64,000 bases of DNA. Origin: Rehmannia glutinosa (taxonomy: Eukaryota; Streptophyta; Magnoliopsida; Lamiales; Orobanchaceae). The position numbers were made by a program, and so were the translations under genes. The notes beneath the pieces were generated by a model, which saw only the letters and a list, made by a program, of their open reading frames with translations, was not told the DNA's origin and made no database searches. This document shows, in pieces, positions 47,221 to 58,730 of this stretch (the stretch's first letter is position 1; each line of letters starts with the position of its first letter). The DNA lies in NCBI GenBank assembly GCA_016081115.2, contig JABTTQ020001808.1:1-64000 (forward strand), written 5' to 3'.

Positions 47221-48817
47221 TGTTAGGAATTTTATTGTTTAGATTTTGATGAATGCCATGTAAAACTTAGAATAGAAAGTTGGCACCCCAATTCTTGTTG
47301 TGAAATGCATTGTAATAAATAGAGTCGCTGCCGAAGCGAGTTAAGTCGCCTACGCCTAACATGCAAGAAGACAATCAAGACTTGAAGGAAGACTCATTTG
47401 CGAGACAAATTGAGTATGGCAAAGAAGAGTAGACGGGCACTCTATCAAGAAGCGGTGAGATGCGGTGAGTGGAGTATCGATCAAGTCAACTCGAGAAAAG
47501 CCAAGTCTCAAATTGAAGTGAGAAGAGTCACCCAATGATTGGAAGCGACTCTAAGTCACCTGGGGGAAAGCAAAGAAATGCGATCAAGTCGAGATAATCG
47601 TAAAAGATTCGTTTACAGTAAATCAAGAGAATTACTTAAACAAGTAATATCTCCATACCACCTTTCTCGGAGTGCTCGGTCCCGGAAGCGTGCAAAAGGA
47701 ATGAACCAATGAGAAGCACTACACCGTGTCGAAACTCAAAAGGTGAAAGAACAATTCATACGAGGAAATGGCAATTCAAGGATCGCAAACAAGACAAGCC
47801 AACGATTGCAAGTGACTTTCAAAAATAAGCTTATCTCTTCAACGGGCAAATTTTTGAAAGATCACTATAAAAGGCCGAGGAGTTTATTTGAGATATATGA
47901 GATATACAAGAGACATACAAGTGACAAGCGACACAAGTCACGGACGAACTAAAAACGTTCAAGCACTTATTAGAAAATCAAAACATTCTCAATCCTCAAG
48001 CCTACACTACGAAGAACATCAATCCAACACTCAATTGTGAAGGAAAGATAACTTCAATGAGTTGAAGAGGAAAATACTTGAAAAATCAAGGGGTCTACAT
48101 TCCACGAAGGATTGTAGGAAGGTTCAAGGTCGAACCAAGTCTTAAGCTTTTGGAGGGCTTCGTGATCAAATCCAAAGAGTTTGAGCAAGTGAGTCAGTAG
48201 TAGCAAAGCAGTTTGCCCTGTGAAGAAGAAGCCGAGTCGTCACGAGAAGCCTTGGTGAGTGATCAAGGCGTCTCGTGATCGAGTCCCAAAGGATCAAGTC
48301 GGTGTGTGATCAAGACTTGTATCGGGACATTACCACTTTGTATACCGATCATTACCTAGTGGATTCCTCCGGGAGTTGGAGAAGAGAGGAGTAGAAGAAT
48401 TACCCCATCTTCGAACCTCTATAAAAATTTCATTGTGTCATTTATATTTCAAAGACTTTAATTCCCGCATCTTAACTGTTTATATCTCACGATAAATTTG
48501 CTATCCACTTGATAATTTATAAGTACTAAACCAAGCACTAAATTCTTGCTTAATCAAACTTAAGGGTGTTAAGTCTTCTTATGAAAACAAAACCATAGTC
48601 GAGTTAATTTAGAGCCAATCTGCCGAGTTATTCCATCAACGGCTCGGTTGAGTCGGTTGAGAGATTAACTCTCTTGAGTGACTAAATTGATTTGTCCATC
48701 AAGGACACACTGTTGTGTAGTATCAACTCGTGATATTTAAAAGGACTAAATCGAAAATTTGGTAAGGTTTATTCAACCCCCTTCTAAACCTTACACTTAC
48801 ACCCCTTGGGACCTACA
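47221..48817 (+). repeat. Copia-2b right LTR (1597 bp)
   Basis: Same ends as 34991-36566 and TATAAAA box at 47866-47872. It is followed by another PBS and gag, so it acts both as 3' LTR of the first unit and 5' LTR of the partial second unit. Confidence 0.95.
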
Positions 48818-49872
48818 AGTGGTATCGAGCGGTTGGTTCATTGAACCCTCCGACCGGTTAGTTCTGAACTAGATCTCCAAACTTTTCAAAGTCCGCTTTA
48901 GTACTTAAACTTTCAAAACTCTTTTTATCATTAAAAGTTATTATCATGGAAGCAAATTTGACACGCATCCCTATGTTCACTATTCAAGAATTTGATGATT
49001 GGAAAATTCGATGCGAGGCTCATCTATCAAAGATTACATGATGAGATGTGGAAAGTGATAGAAGATGGGCCTCTGCAAATCTTAAAGGTGAACACAATTT
49101 TGTCACGAAGAGTCGGTGAAGGAGAAGAGGATGTTGCTCCTAGACTGTCATGGTTGAAAAACCAAGAACCGAATGGACAAATGATGACGAGAAAAAGATA
49201 TAACCTGGACAATGTAGCCAAGGACATCCTTTACAAAACCTGGACAAAGCCATGTTCAATAAAGTCAAATCATGCAAAACGGCTAAAGAAATGGGACAAG
49301 CCGACATTAATTTGTGAAGGCTCGGAGCAAATCAAAGAAAACAAATTATCGGTGGGTCGTACGAGTAAATTTGAGAACTTCAAAATGATCTCGGAGAAAA
49401 CCTGGATCAACTGGATGCTCGGTTCACGAAATCACAAATGGTATCGCACTTGGAAAGGAATATACACGAAGGAAATGTGTATGAAGATCCTAAAAAGTCT
49501 TCCGGTGAATGGGAAATGATGGTCATGGCACTCGAGACATTCCATGGACCTATCAAAGACATCCAACCATGAATTATTCTCGGACCTCAAAGCCTACGAG
49601 TTTGGTGAGAGAAGAAAAAGACCGGGAAGAGACAGATGTACCCAAAACAATTTGCTCTAATTGTTAAAGACGGAAGAGAGCCGAGGTCGAAGAAGTCATT
49701 GATCCGAAGAAATAGCCACGATGGTTAAAAGATTCAACAAGTTCTTCAATAAGAACTACAAGAGAGGAAAGGGCGAATCTTCCGGAAGACACTCAGCTCC
49801 CTCCAAATCAAGGGAAGATAGGCCAACCAAAAGAACAGATCATCAAAAAGTTGAGTATCAAAGGGTGACAAT
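48818..49872 (+). pseudogene. Second Copia-2b interior: PBS and truncated gag
   Basis: TGGTATCGAGCGG follows the LTR at 48820, then gag ATG at 48946 (MEANLTRIPMFTIQEFDDWK). It tracks the first interior (36567-37632) closely, including NLDNVAKDILYKTW and FFNKNYKRGKGE, and stops at gacaat (49872), where Gypsy-1 gag begins. Its own frameshifts differ in part from those of the first interior. Confidence 0.88.
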
Positions 49873-50250
49873 ATAGATGAGGATCAGAAGGTTACTATGG
49901 TGAGATTTATTGCGGGGTTGAATACTCCTATAGAGGATGCCATCGACTTACATCATTGTGTCGATCTTGAGGAGATGGTGCACATGACAGTAAAAGTTAA
50001 GCAGCAGCTCAAGAGGAGGGGTTTCAACCGACAGGCACCGAGTTCTAACTCCAATGCATGGAAGTCAAAAAATAACAAAAAAGAGGATCATAGTTCGGAA
50101 ATAGCAGATCAAAGGGGGAAGGCAGCCAAGCCTAAACCCGCAGGTATGTACTGCTCGGACGAGGGACATTAAATGCTTTAAGTGTCATGGGCTTGGTCAT
50201 ATTGCTAGTCAATGTCCAAATAAAAGGGTGTTGGTGTTGCGTGATAATGG
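49873..50250 (+). pseudogene. Gypsy-1 gag, C-terminal part with zinc knuckle
   Basis: Begins inside the gag domain (DEDQKVTMVRFIAGLN, VDLEEMVHMTVKVKQQLKRR) and after a frame change at about 50160 carries the intact knuckle CFKCHGLGHIASQC (50172-50213). RNA-binding nucleocapsid function is expected for the family. Confidence 0.88.
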
Positions 50251-50389
50251 GGAATTAGAGTCGAAAAGTGTGGGAGAGCCGGATTATAGTGATATGCGGA
50301 GTTGGAGGACATTTCGGAGGTATTAGAGGACAAAGGGGAGGCATTATCTTTAGTGTCTCGGAGGATCTTTGAGTATTCGGCTCTAAGTC

Positions 50390-50570
50390 GACGAGGAGTC
50401 ATGAGAAAACATCTTTCATACAAGGTGTTTTATCAATGGAAAGGTGTGTAGTGTCATTATAGACGGAGGTAGTTGCACTAATATAGCTAGCACGGAGTTG
50501 GTAGAGAAATTGGGGATTCAACGATGAAACACCCACAACCATATAAATTGCGGATGTGATCGAAAGGGTA
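50390..50570 (+). pseudogene. Gypsy-1 protease
   Basis: Text IIDGGSCTNIASTELVEKLG (about 50455-50515) shows the aspartic protease active site in the DGGS form frequent in plant Ty3/gypsy elements. Frames shift just before and after. 50570-51150 is a charged linker with KEKESLRENKS-like text. Confidence 0.8.
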
Positions 50571-51149
50571 AGCGGGCGAAGTAGCGTTCCAAATAGGGGA
50601 TATAAGGATGAGGTGTTGTGTGATGTTGTGCCGATGCGGCGGGGCACATCTTGTTGGGTAGACCGTGGTAGTTTGATATGAGGGTACAACATGATGGTTA
50701 CACCAACCAGTATACTCTTGTTCATAATCAAAAACGTTTGTGCTTGTTCCTTTGGCTCCAAAAGAAATTTATGAAGATCAAATAAAATCGAGAGTAGGAG
50801 AAGCAAAAAGAAAAGAGAGTTGACTAGTGAGAATAAAAATCAAAATAAAGCGGAGAAAAAGGAGAGTTTGAGGGAAAACAAGAGTGAGGGTACAACTAAG
50901 GGTAGAAGTGAGGTTCGAGAGATAACCAGGAAAAAGGAGAGTAACGTTAATGAGAGGGCCGAAAAACAAAAGGGGGGAACGAATGGCCTTGAAGCAAGAA
51001 ACGAGGGAAAAATAAATTTGATGGCAAAAATGAGTGACCTTAGAAATCCACATCGAGTGATTGTTCAATGATAATCTTGATCTACAAGGGCACTTATTTA
51101 TCTACTGACAATCTTAACCACGATTTACCTAGTTCTGTCTTGTCTTTGT

Positions 51150-52530
51150 TGCAGGAATTCGAGGATGTGTTTCCAGACGAGATGTCGGATGGGTTACCGT
51201 CTATCTGGGGGATTGAGCACTAGATTGATTTCATTCCGGGGGCATCACTGTCGAACTGACAGGTGTACAGGACCAATCCGGAAGAGATCAAGGAATTACA
51301 CGGCGAGTTGACAAATTGTTAAGCAAGAAACTAATTCGGGAGAGTATGAGTCAGTGTGCAGTTCTAGTGTTACTAGTTTCGAAGAAAGATTGGTCGTGGA
51401 GGAAGTGTGTGGATTGTCGGGCTATTAACAACATCACTATCAAGTACCGACACCCCATACCTTGCTTGGATGATATGTTGGATGAGCTCCATGGGTAGCA
51501 TCTTCTCCAAGATATATTTAAAGAGTGGATACCATCAGATTCAGATGCGGGAAGGGGATGAGTGGAAAGCGGCTTTCAAGACTAAACATGGTTTATATGA
51601 GTGGTTAGTTATGCCATTTGGGCTAACTAATGCTTCTAGCACATTTATGAGATTGATGAACCATGTATTGAGGGTGTCTATTGGGAAGTTCATCATGGTC
51701 TACTTTGATGATATCCTCATCTATAGTAAATCATTGTACGAACACTTACACCACTTGCGAGCCGTCTTAGAAGTGTTGAGGAAAGAGCAACTATATGCAA
51801 ACATCAAGAAGTGCACATTTTGTTCCGAGCAATTGATATTCTTGAGATTTGTAGTGAGCTCGAGAGGAATCATAGTGGACGAGGAGAAAATCAAGGCTAT
51901 TCAGGACTGGCCTAAGTCTACATCGGCTAGTCAAGTTCGTAGCTTCCATGGGCTTGCAAGTTTTTATTGGAGGTTTGTACGAGACTTTAGCACTATCGCA
52001 GCGCCATTGACGGAAACGATTAAAAAGAGTGTCGCGTTTCAGTGGGGTGAAGCCCAAGACAAGGCATTCGAGTTGCTAAAAGAAAGGTTAACACATGCGC
52101 CTTTGCTAGCATTATCGGATTTTACCAAGGTTCGAGATCGAGTGTGATGCGTCATAAGTTGGGATTGGAGCCGTATTGATGCAAGAGGGGTGACCGATCG
52201 CGTTCTTCAGTGAGAAATTGAGCGGGGCTTCTTTGAACTATCCGACGTACGATAAGGAGTTGTATGCTTTAGTCCGGGCCTTAAAAATGTGGTAGCACTA
52301 TTTGTGGCCAAAGGACTTCATAATTCACACTGATCACGAGTCATTAAAGTATCTAAAGAGGCAGAAAAAGTTGAACAAGCGACATGCGCGCTAGCTAGAG
52401 TTCATCGATACGTTTCCTTACGTCATCCAGTACAAGCAAGGTAAGACCAATGTTGTAGCAGACACACTATCTAGGAGGTACACTCTTATCTCTACTTTAG
52501 ATGCTAAAATCCTTGGGTTTGAACATGTTA
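51150..52530 (+). pseudogene. Gypsy-1 reverse transcriptase and RNase H
   Basis: The RT starts with FEDVFPDEM (51160) and shows RKCVDCRAINNITIKYRHPI (51400-51460), KSGYHQIQMREGDEWKAAFK (51525-51585), MPFGLTNASSTFMRLMNHVL (51611-51670) and the catalytic VYFDDILIYS (51698-51727), then FLRFVVSSRGIIVDEEKI. RNase H follows with LSGASLNYPTYDKELYALVR (52220-52280), HTDHESLKYLKRQKKLNKRH (52330-52387) and VVADTLSRR (52452). Longest open part is 51407-52147. Stops occur at 51225, 51260, 52145 and 52395 among others. Confidence 0.92.
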
Positions 52531-53100
52531 AAGAGTTGTACCGCATGATCTTGATTTTTTCGAAGTCGTTTGTTGCATGCGAAAAAGGGGTGGTGGATAA
52601 CTTTTATCGACATGATGGTTTTCTATTTCGAGAAGATAAATTGTGCATTCCTGAATGTTCATTAAGGGACTTACTAGTGAGAGAATCACATGGTGGGGGT
52701 CTTATGGAATATTTTGGGATAGCCAAAATATTAGCAGCAAAGAGTATTTTTATTGGCCACATATGAGGTGTGATGTTGAGCGTATTTGTACTAGATGTTT
52801 GTAGGCAAGCTAAATCTCGAGTTCAAAACCAGGGTCTTTACACGCCCTTACCCATTTCGACAGCACCTTGGGTTGATATTTCTATGGACTTTATTTTAGG
52901 ACTTCCAAGGACTAAACATGGGTCAGATGTTATATTTGTTGTCGTAGATCGTTTTTCAAAGATGGCACATTTTATCCCTTATCATAAAACTGATAATGCA
53001 TATTTGATTGCTGACTTGTACTTTAAAGAGGTTGTGAGATTGCATGGTATGCCTAGAATCATTGGTTCAGATAGGGATGCTAAGTTCTTAAGTTACTTTT
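52531..53100 (+). pseudogene. Gypsy-1 integrase, truncated
   Basis: The zinc-binding part is damaged near 52690-52765 (SHGGGLMEYFGIAKILAA), then CTRC-like text and CRQAKS follow in other frames. The catalytic core shows D in ISMDFILGLPRTKHGSD (52880) and the second D in GSDRDAKFLSYF, where the sequence stops at 53100 at the Athila-1 insertion. The catalytic E, C-terminal domain and any chromodomain are not in the window. Confidence 0.9.
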
Positions 53101-54680
53101 CGATGAACGTTAAAAAATATACAATTACTTTTGGTTTATAATAGTATTTTACTTTATTAATTTTAGTAATGATATAAATTTATGGTATTATTATATGTTA
53201 TTAATAAAATAGGAAATCAACACAAAATTGTAGTTGGATGCATTTTTAATGCAGGTTCAGATCAATGCGCGTAAGTTTCAATTCCGGCATGATTTAGGGA
53301 TGATTCATGAAGATATGGGTTCACAATCTATTCTTCTACAGATATTCAGAGATAGTAAAGCCTAAATCAAAGTTTGGAATGATATTTTCTTGGATCAAAA
53401 GTTCATCACAATTTGAAATTTGAAGGGACTCATTTTCTGTCAAGACTTGACCAAGGTTCGTATTTTGGGCATCACTCAAAGACCACAGGTGCTATGGTGC
53501 TGAAATATTTACTGAGTATTCCTACATCATTTGTCTACAATGCTCATGAAGACTCCAAAGTCTAATTCAGTCGGCAAGTATTTTCTAAAAATACAATACC
53601 CTGCTGCTGTCATAATCCCACAGGCCTACCACTCCACACTTATTACACCATATCTTGGCCTATATTGCTTGGAATTCATTCAAATCAGTGGGAGAATACA
53701 ACAAGGACATGTGAGAATGATTTTGTTAAAGAAAATCAATATGAATCAGCAAGAATCCTTTCCAAAAAGATCAGACAAATGAGGAGTTGAAATTGGTGTC
53801 AAATTTTCAGCATTTTCTCAATTATCTTGAAATTGGTGTCAAATGAGGAATTATTGTGTTGCCTATAAATAGAGGTCATCTAGACTTGCTAAGCACACAA
53901 GTTTTTATAGAAAGTTAGAGTTTCAAAGAGAGTTTCATTGTTGTTTTCCTATATTATAGTATATTTTCTAGAATTTCATAAAAAAATGCTTTCTTTAGTT
54001 TTCATGCAATATCTTGTTTTCTCTACTTAATTTATGTCTTTATAAGTTTATTTTGTTGAGGAATAGAGTGAAACTCTTGATGGAGGAGAAGGAATGATTG
54101 TAGCTTTACACTAAATTTTATTGTTTTGATCATCAATTTATCTTTTAGATTATACCTTTCTTGTTTTGTGGTATTCTTGATTTATGCATTCTATTGGCAC
54201 AATAAATACTTGGTTCCATTTAGTTAAATGTCTGGTTTTACTTCAACCGACTACTAACGTGGATACCTTGATTTGTTGTAGACAAAAGAATGCATGAATA
54301 CTGAGTCCATGTGTTATGAGATGAATTAAAATTGGTAATAAAACATGTTCACCTTATTACATGATTTATATTTAGAATATCTTCCTATTGAAACCTTCGA
54401 TTTGTGTATGGATTCTAATAGTAGTTATTGATAAGGTAAGAAAATATATTCATTCCTTTATCCAAAATCAAGAGTGAATCTCTATCCTCAACAATTTTAT
54501 TATTCAAATTTATCGTAAAAAATTATTTCTTACTAGTGTAAAATACATCTATTTATTTCTCAAAGAAAAATATTCTCTCGCAAACTTACATAATCTTCCT
54601 GTGGATTGTCCTCGGACTCACGAGAAATTTATTACTTGAGACAACCTCGCACTTGGGTTTGCAACCTTAAAGTTGTAGCA
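53101..54680 (+). repeat. 5' LTR of Athila-1 (about 1580 bp)
   Basis: Aligns base by base with 63156-64000 from its first bases (cgatgaacgtt vs tgatgagcgtt; the first T is changed to C). TATAAATA box at 53864-53871. The right edge (…ttgtagca at 54680) is inferred from the CA terminus just before the PBS. Confidence 0.88.
53864..53871 (+). promoter_or_regulatory. TATA box of Athila-1 LTR
   Basis: tataaata within gcctataaatagagg; repeated at 63930-63937 in the other LTR. Confidence 0.65.
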
Positions 54681-54686
54681 AGTTTT

Positions 54687-54702
54687 TGGCGCCGTTGCCG
54701 GG
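54687..54702 (+). other. Primer-binding site of Athila-1
   Basis: TGGCGCCGTTGCCGGG, the tRNA-Asp-type primer site typical of Athila elements. Confidence 0.85.
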
Positions 54703-54858
54703 AAGGCAAGGTAGGTTTCCAGGTTTGTATATATATCACTGTAAATATTGTGTATTTATATGCTTACATGGTGTCGTAGTCCAAATTCTCGCCGTTTAAT
54801 TAGATATAATTCAGAAAATTTGATAAATTTTTTTGATTCACCTCAACACACACCAATT

Positions 54859-56060
54859 ATGGCTGAAGAAGTAATTGTTCAAAATGAGATGGAAAGAGTG
54901 GAAAATCAAGAAGTGCATAATATGCGTTATTATTTGCAACCTCCTCGAAATTCTACTCCTTCTTGTTTCATTTTTCCACTAAATGCAAACAACTTTCGAT
55001 TTAAGCCAGGGATGATACCTTTACTTCCTAATTTTCATGGTATGGATTCTGAAAGCCCATATTTACATTTAAAGGAATTTGAAGAAGTATGTGCCACATT
55101 TGATGATCAAAATTGCACGATTGAAATTGTTAAGATCAAATTATTTCCTTTTTCTTTAAAAGATAAAGCAAAAACTTGGCTTAGCTCGTTAAAACCTAGA
55201 TCAATTGGTACATGGCAAGAAATGCAAACCGAATTTACGAAAAAATTCTTTCCAACTCATAAAACAAATTCTTTGAAAAGACAAATTGATTTTTCTCAAA
55301 ATCCTAAAGATGTTTTCTTTGAATGTTGGAAAAAGTTTAAAGAGTTGTTGAATTCTCGCCCACATCATGGTTTTGAAAATTGGCGTATAATCAGTTTCTT
55401 TTATGAAGGTTTAAATCGAAACTAAGCAATTTATCGAATCAATGTGTAACGGTCAATTTCTTGATAAAGAACCCGATGAAGCACTAGAATATCTTGACTA
55501 TTTGCGAGAAAATTCTCAATCTTGGCATAGTGTTGATGAAAATAAAGGAAACTCAATCTTACTCAAGAAGATAGTTTAAGTGTTAGGCTTGCACTTTTGG
55601 CTAAAAGAATCGATGACATGGAAGTTAAAAAAGTAAAAGAAGTTAAATATGTGCAAGATAAAAAAGTTTGTGAAATTTGTGGACTTAAAGAACACTCAAC
55701 TAATGATTGTCCTCACATTCTTTGTTGAAGCAAATGTCATGAATGTATTTAGAAAACCTTTTCAATCTCCATATTCAAACTTACAATCCACAATGGAGAA
55801 ATCATCCTAATTTCAGTTGGCGTGATAATAATCAAGCTCAACCAATAAATTCACAAAAGCCACCAAATTTTCCTTCATATCCAGCCCCACATGTAAAATC
55901 AATTGAGGAGACTTTGCAAGCATTTATGAATGAACAAACAAACATCAATAATAAAACTTCTCGGCTATCAATGAGATCAAGAACTCACTTTCAACCCTCA
56001 CAACTTCTTTGCGAATTCAAGAAAAGGGTAAGTTTCTGCTCAACCTCAACCTAATCCTTC
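54859..56060 (+). pseudogene. Athila-1 gag
   Basis: ATG 54859 (MAEEVIVQNEMERVEN) is the start that fits; an in-frame upstream ATG at 54748 lies close to the PBS. The gag core is FKPGMIPLLPNFHGMDSE, LFPFSLKDKAKTWLSSLKPR, IGTWQEMQTEFTKKFFPTHK, CWKKFKELLNSRPHHGFENW. The frame breaks at 55425. Further on: the knuckle CEICGLKEHSTNDC (55669-55710, intact CCHC) and YNPQWRNHPNFSWRDNNQAQ (55780-55840), a typical Athila phrase. Capsid/nucleocapsid role expected. Stops at 55425, 55579 and 55726. Confidence 0.9.
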
Positions 56061-56459
56061 TACGCGCAGTGTTGTGCTTCTACTTGGTGAAAATCCGTAA
56101 ATGAGGCCAATTCAGTCACAACACTTCGAAGTGGAAAAATTGTTGATAAAACAATTCATCCTAAGAAAGTTCTAAATTCATCTTCAGAAATGAAGAATGA
56201 AAATTGTGATGATGAAGAAGGTAAGTTGAATAAAGGTAAGTCGGAAAATGATGAAACATATTCATCTCCTGCCCCTTTTCCTCAAAGATTGCAACCAACT
56301 CAAAAATTGATCTCAAATTTAAATTTTTGAGCTTTTTAAACAAGTCAAAATTAACATTCTTTTGTTGGATGCAATCAAACAAGTCCCACCTTATGCAAAT
56401 TTTTGAAATATTTGTGCACAATTAAAAGAAAACATCATGTGAAGAAAAAGCATTTTTAA

Positions 56460-56960
56460 CTGAAAGTGTGAGTTCAATTATCAACAATTTGCTCTACCTA
56501 AGTACAAAGATCCAGGCTGTCCAACAATTTCATGCATTATAGGAGACACTAGAATTGAACGTGCTTTACTTGATCTTGGTGCTAGCGTAAATCTTCTATC
56601 TTTTTGGTCTATGAACAACTAGGTTTGGGTGAACTTAAAGAAACTCCAATTGTACTCCAACTAGCGATCGATAAATTAAAATTCCAAAAGGAATAGTAGA
56701 AGATGTGTTGGTACAAATTGACAAGTTTTATTTTCCGTTGATTTCATTGTTTTGGATACTCGGTAGGTTATAGATGCAAAAACACAAATTCTGTCATTTT
56801 AGGTCGTCCATTTCTTGCAACTTCAAATGCATTGATTAATCTGTAGAAATGGTATTTTGAAATTATCTTTTGGAAATATGACTTTGGAATTAAATGTGTT
56901 TAATGTTTGCAAATCTTTCTTGATGATATCGAACTACATGAAGTTGATTTAATTGAAGAA
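56460..56960 (+). pseudogene. Athila-1 protease
   Basis: Text YKDPGCPTISCIIGDTRIER and ALLDLGASVNLL (about 56505-56605) matches the Athila protease active site, in which DLGAS replaces the usual DTG/DSG. VDFIVLDT follows near 56735. Frames shift several times. 56060-56460 links gag and protease and has no clear domain. Confidence 0.8.
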
Positions 56961-57036
56961 TGTTCACGAAAATTTCACTTGTCAATAATTCTTTTGAATT
57001 CTTGAAACATGTTTTGAAAATGAGAGAGTTTGTGAT

Positions 57037-58730
57037 ATGAAATGTTTTGATGTCTCCAATGAATTTTTACAAGCATTAGAAAACCATTTTTGGAAACAAA
57101 AAATTGAAGAGTTGTCATCATCAGAAGTGCAACCTATTCCTTCAAGCATAAAAGCTCCAAAAATTGATTTGAAACCTTTACCATCTGATTTGAAATACTC
57201 TTTTCTTGGTGAGAGTGAAACTTTGCCTGTAATAATTTATTCCAAACTTGATGCATCTCAGGAAAGTAAGTTGATCGAGATTTTGAAAATGCATAAAAAT
57301 ACCTTAGGGTGGACCATTGCTGATATTAAAGGTATTAGTCCTCTAATTTGCACACATAATATTTATTAGAGGAAAATGCAAAACCATCTAGAGAAATGCA
57401 ACAAAGACTAAATCCTAATATGAAAGAAATAGTGAGAAATGAAATTATTAAACTCTTAGATAATGAAATAATTTATCCTATTTCTGACAGTAAATGGGTA
57501 AGTCCTATTCATGTTGTGCCGAAGAAGTCTGGGGTTACAGTGGTTAAAAATGAAAACAATGAACTGATTCTAACTAGAACCATTACTGGTTGGCGTGTGT
57601 GCATTGATTATAGAAAACTTAACTCGGTTACTCGAAAAGATCATTTTCCATTGCCCTTTATGGATCACATTTTAGAAAGAGTTGCAGGTCATTCTATTGT
57701 TTCTTAGATGGATATTCTGGATATAATCAAATTGAAATTGCACTTGAAGATCAAGAGAAAACAACATTTACATGTCCTTTTGGTACATTTGCATATAGAA
57801 GGATGCCTTTTGGATTATGTAATGCACCAGCTACATTCCAACGATGCATGTTTAGCATTTTTAGTGACATGGTTGAACGTTTTCTTGAAGTCTTTATGGA
57901 TGATTTTTTAGTTTTTGGTGAATCATTTGAAGATTGTTTATTGAACTTAGAAAAAGTGTTGATAAGATGTGAATAAAAGAACCTTGTGCTTAATTGGGAA
58001 AAATGTCATTTTATGGTAACAACTGGTATTGTTCTTGGACACATTACTTCAGTAAAAGGCATTGAGGTAGATAAATCCAAAGTTGAGTTAATTGCTAATC
58101 TACCAGTACCAAAATATGTGAAGGAGGTAAGATCATTTTTAGGGCATGCAGGTTTTTACAGAAGATTTATCAAAGACTTTAGTATAATTTCTAAACCATT
58201 GTGTAATCTTCTTACAAAAGATGTTAGTTTTGAATGGACTGAAAATTATGAAAAAGCTTTTGTCAAACTTAAAAACATGCTTACATCTGCCCCAATAATC
58301 CAACCTCCTGATTGGACTTTACCTTTTGAAATAATGTGTGATGCTAGTGACTATGCCGTTGGAGTTGTTTTAGGGCAAAGAAAAGAAAAGAAACCATATG
58401 TGATATACTATGCAAGTAAAACTTTGAATGGTGCTCAAATTAATTATTCAACCACTGAAAAAGAATTACTTGCTGTAGTATTTGCATTGGAAAAATTTTG
58501 ATCCTATCTTGTTGGTTCACCAATTGTTGTTTTCAGTGATCATGCAACTTTGAAATATCTTTTATCAAAAAAAGATTCCAAACCAAGATTGATTAGGTGG
58601 ATTCTCTTACTCCAAGAGTTTAATATTACCATTCGTGATAAGAAAGGTGTAGAAAACGTGGTAGCTGATCATTTATCAAGACTTATTTGTGATGATTCAT
58701 TTCAAACTCCACCTATCAATGATACTTTTC
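57037..58730 (+). pseudogene. Athila-1 reverse transcriptase and RNase H
   Basis: In order: PSDLKYSFLGESETLPVII (57183-57240), WVSPIHVVPKKSGVTVVKNE (57495-57555), GWRVCIDYRKLNSVTRKDHF (57590-57650), DGYSGYNQIEIALEDQEKTT, PFGTFAYRRMPFGLCNAPAT, the catalytic VFMDDFLVFG (57890-57919), GHITSVKGIEVDKSKVELI, VRSFLGHAGFYRRFIKDFS (58128-58184), then RNase H from CDASDYAVGVVLGQR (58336) to DHLSRLI (58668). Stops or shifts at 57367, 57705, 57974 and 58499. The catalytic DD is retained. Confidence 0.93.

Larger units (their letters stand above)
34991..49872 (+). mobile_element. Copia-2b: large copia element followed by part of a second interior
   Basis: Layout: LTR (34991-36566), interior (36567-47220), LTR (47221-48817), then PBS and gag of a second interior (48818-49872), which stops where Gypsy-1 gag resumes. 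The first LTR-interior-LTR unit is 13.8 kb and carries gag-pol and ORF3 in the same order as Copia-2a. The five bases before the element are agtga (34986-34990); no matching copy follows 49872, as expected if the right end was lost. The tandem form suggests unequal LTR recombination and then deletion. Confidence 0.9.
32854..53100 (+). mobile_element. Gypsy-1: Ty3/gypsy element, twice interrupted and 3'-truncated
   Basis: Order on plus: 5' LTR (32854-34297), PBS (34303), gag start (34667), interruption by Copia-2b (34991-49872), rest of gag, protease, RT, RNase H, integrase up to 53100, then interruption by Athila-1. RT before integrase defines Ty3/gypsy. The 3' part of integrase and the 3' LTR are not in the window. 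Part of gag between 34990 and 49873 is missing as well as displaced: flanking text jumps from a gag N-terminal motif (KMQIPSF) to RFIAGLN, which are normally separated by roughly 100 residues or more. Confidence 0.88.

Noticed and set aside
54687..54702. A tRNA gene fragment
   Set aside because: Only a primer-binding site; no cloverleaf is present here or elsewhere in the window.
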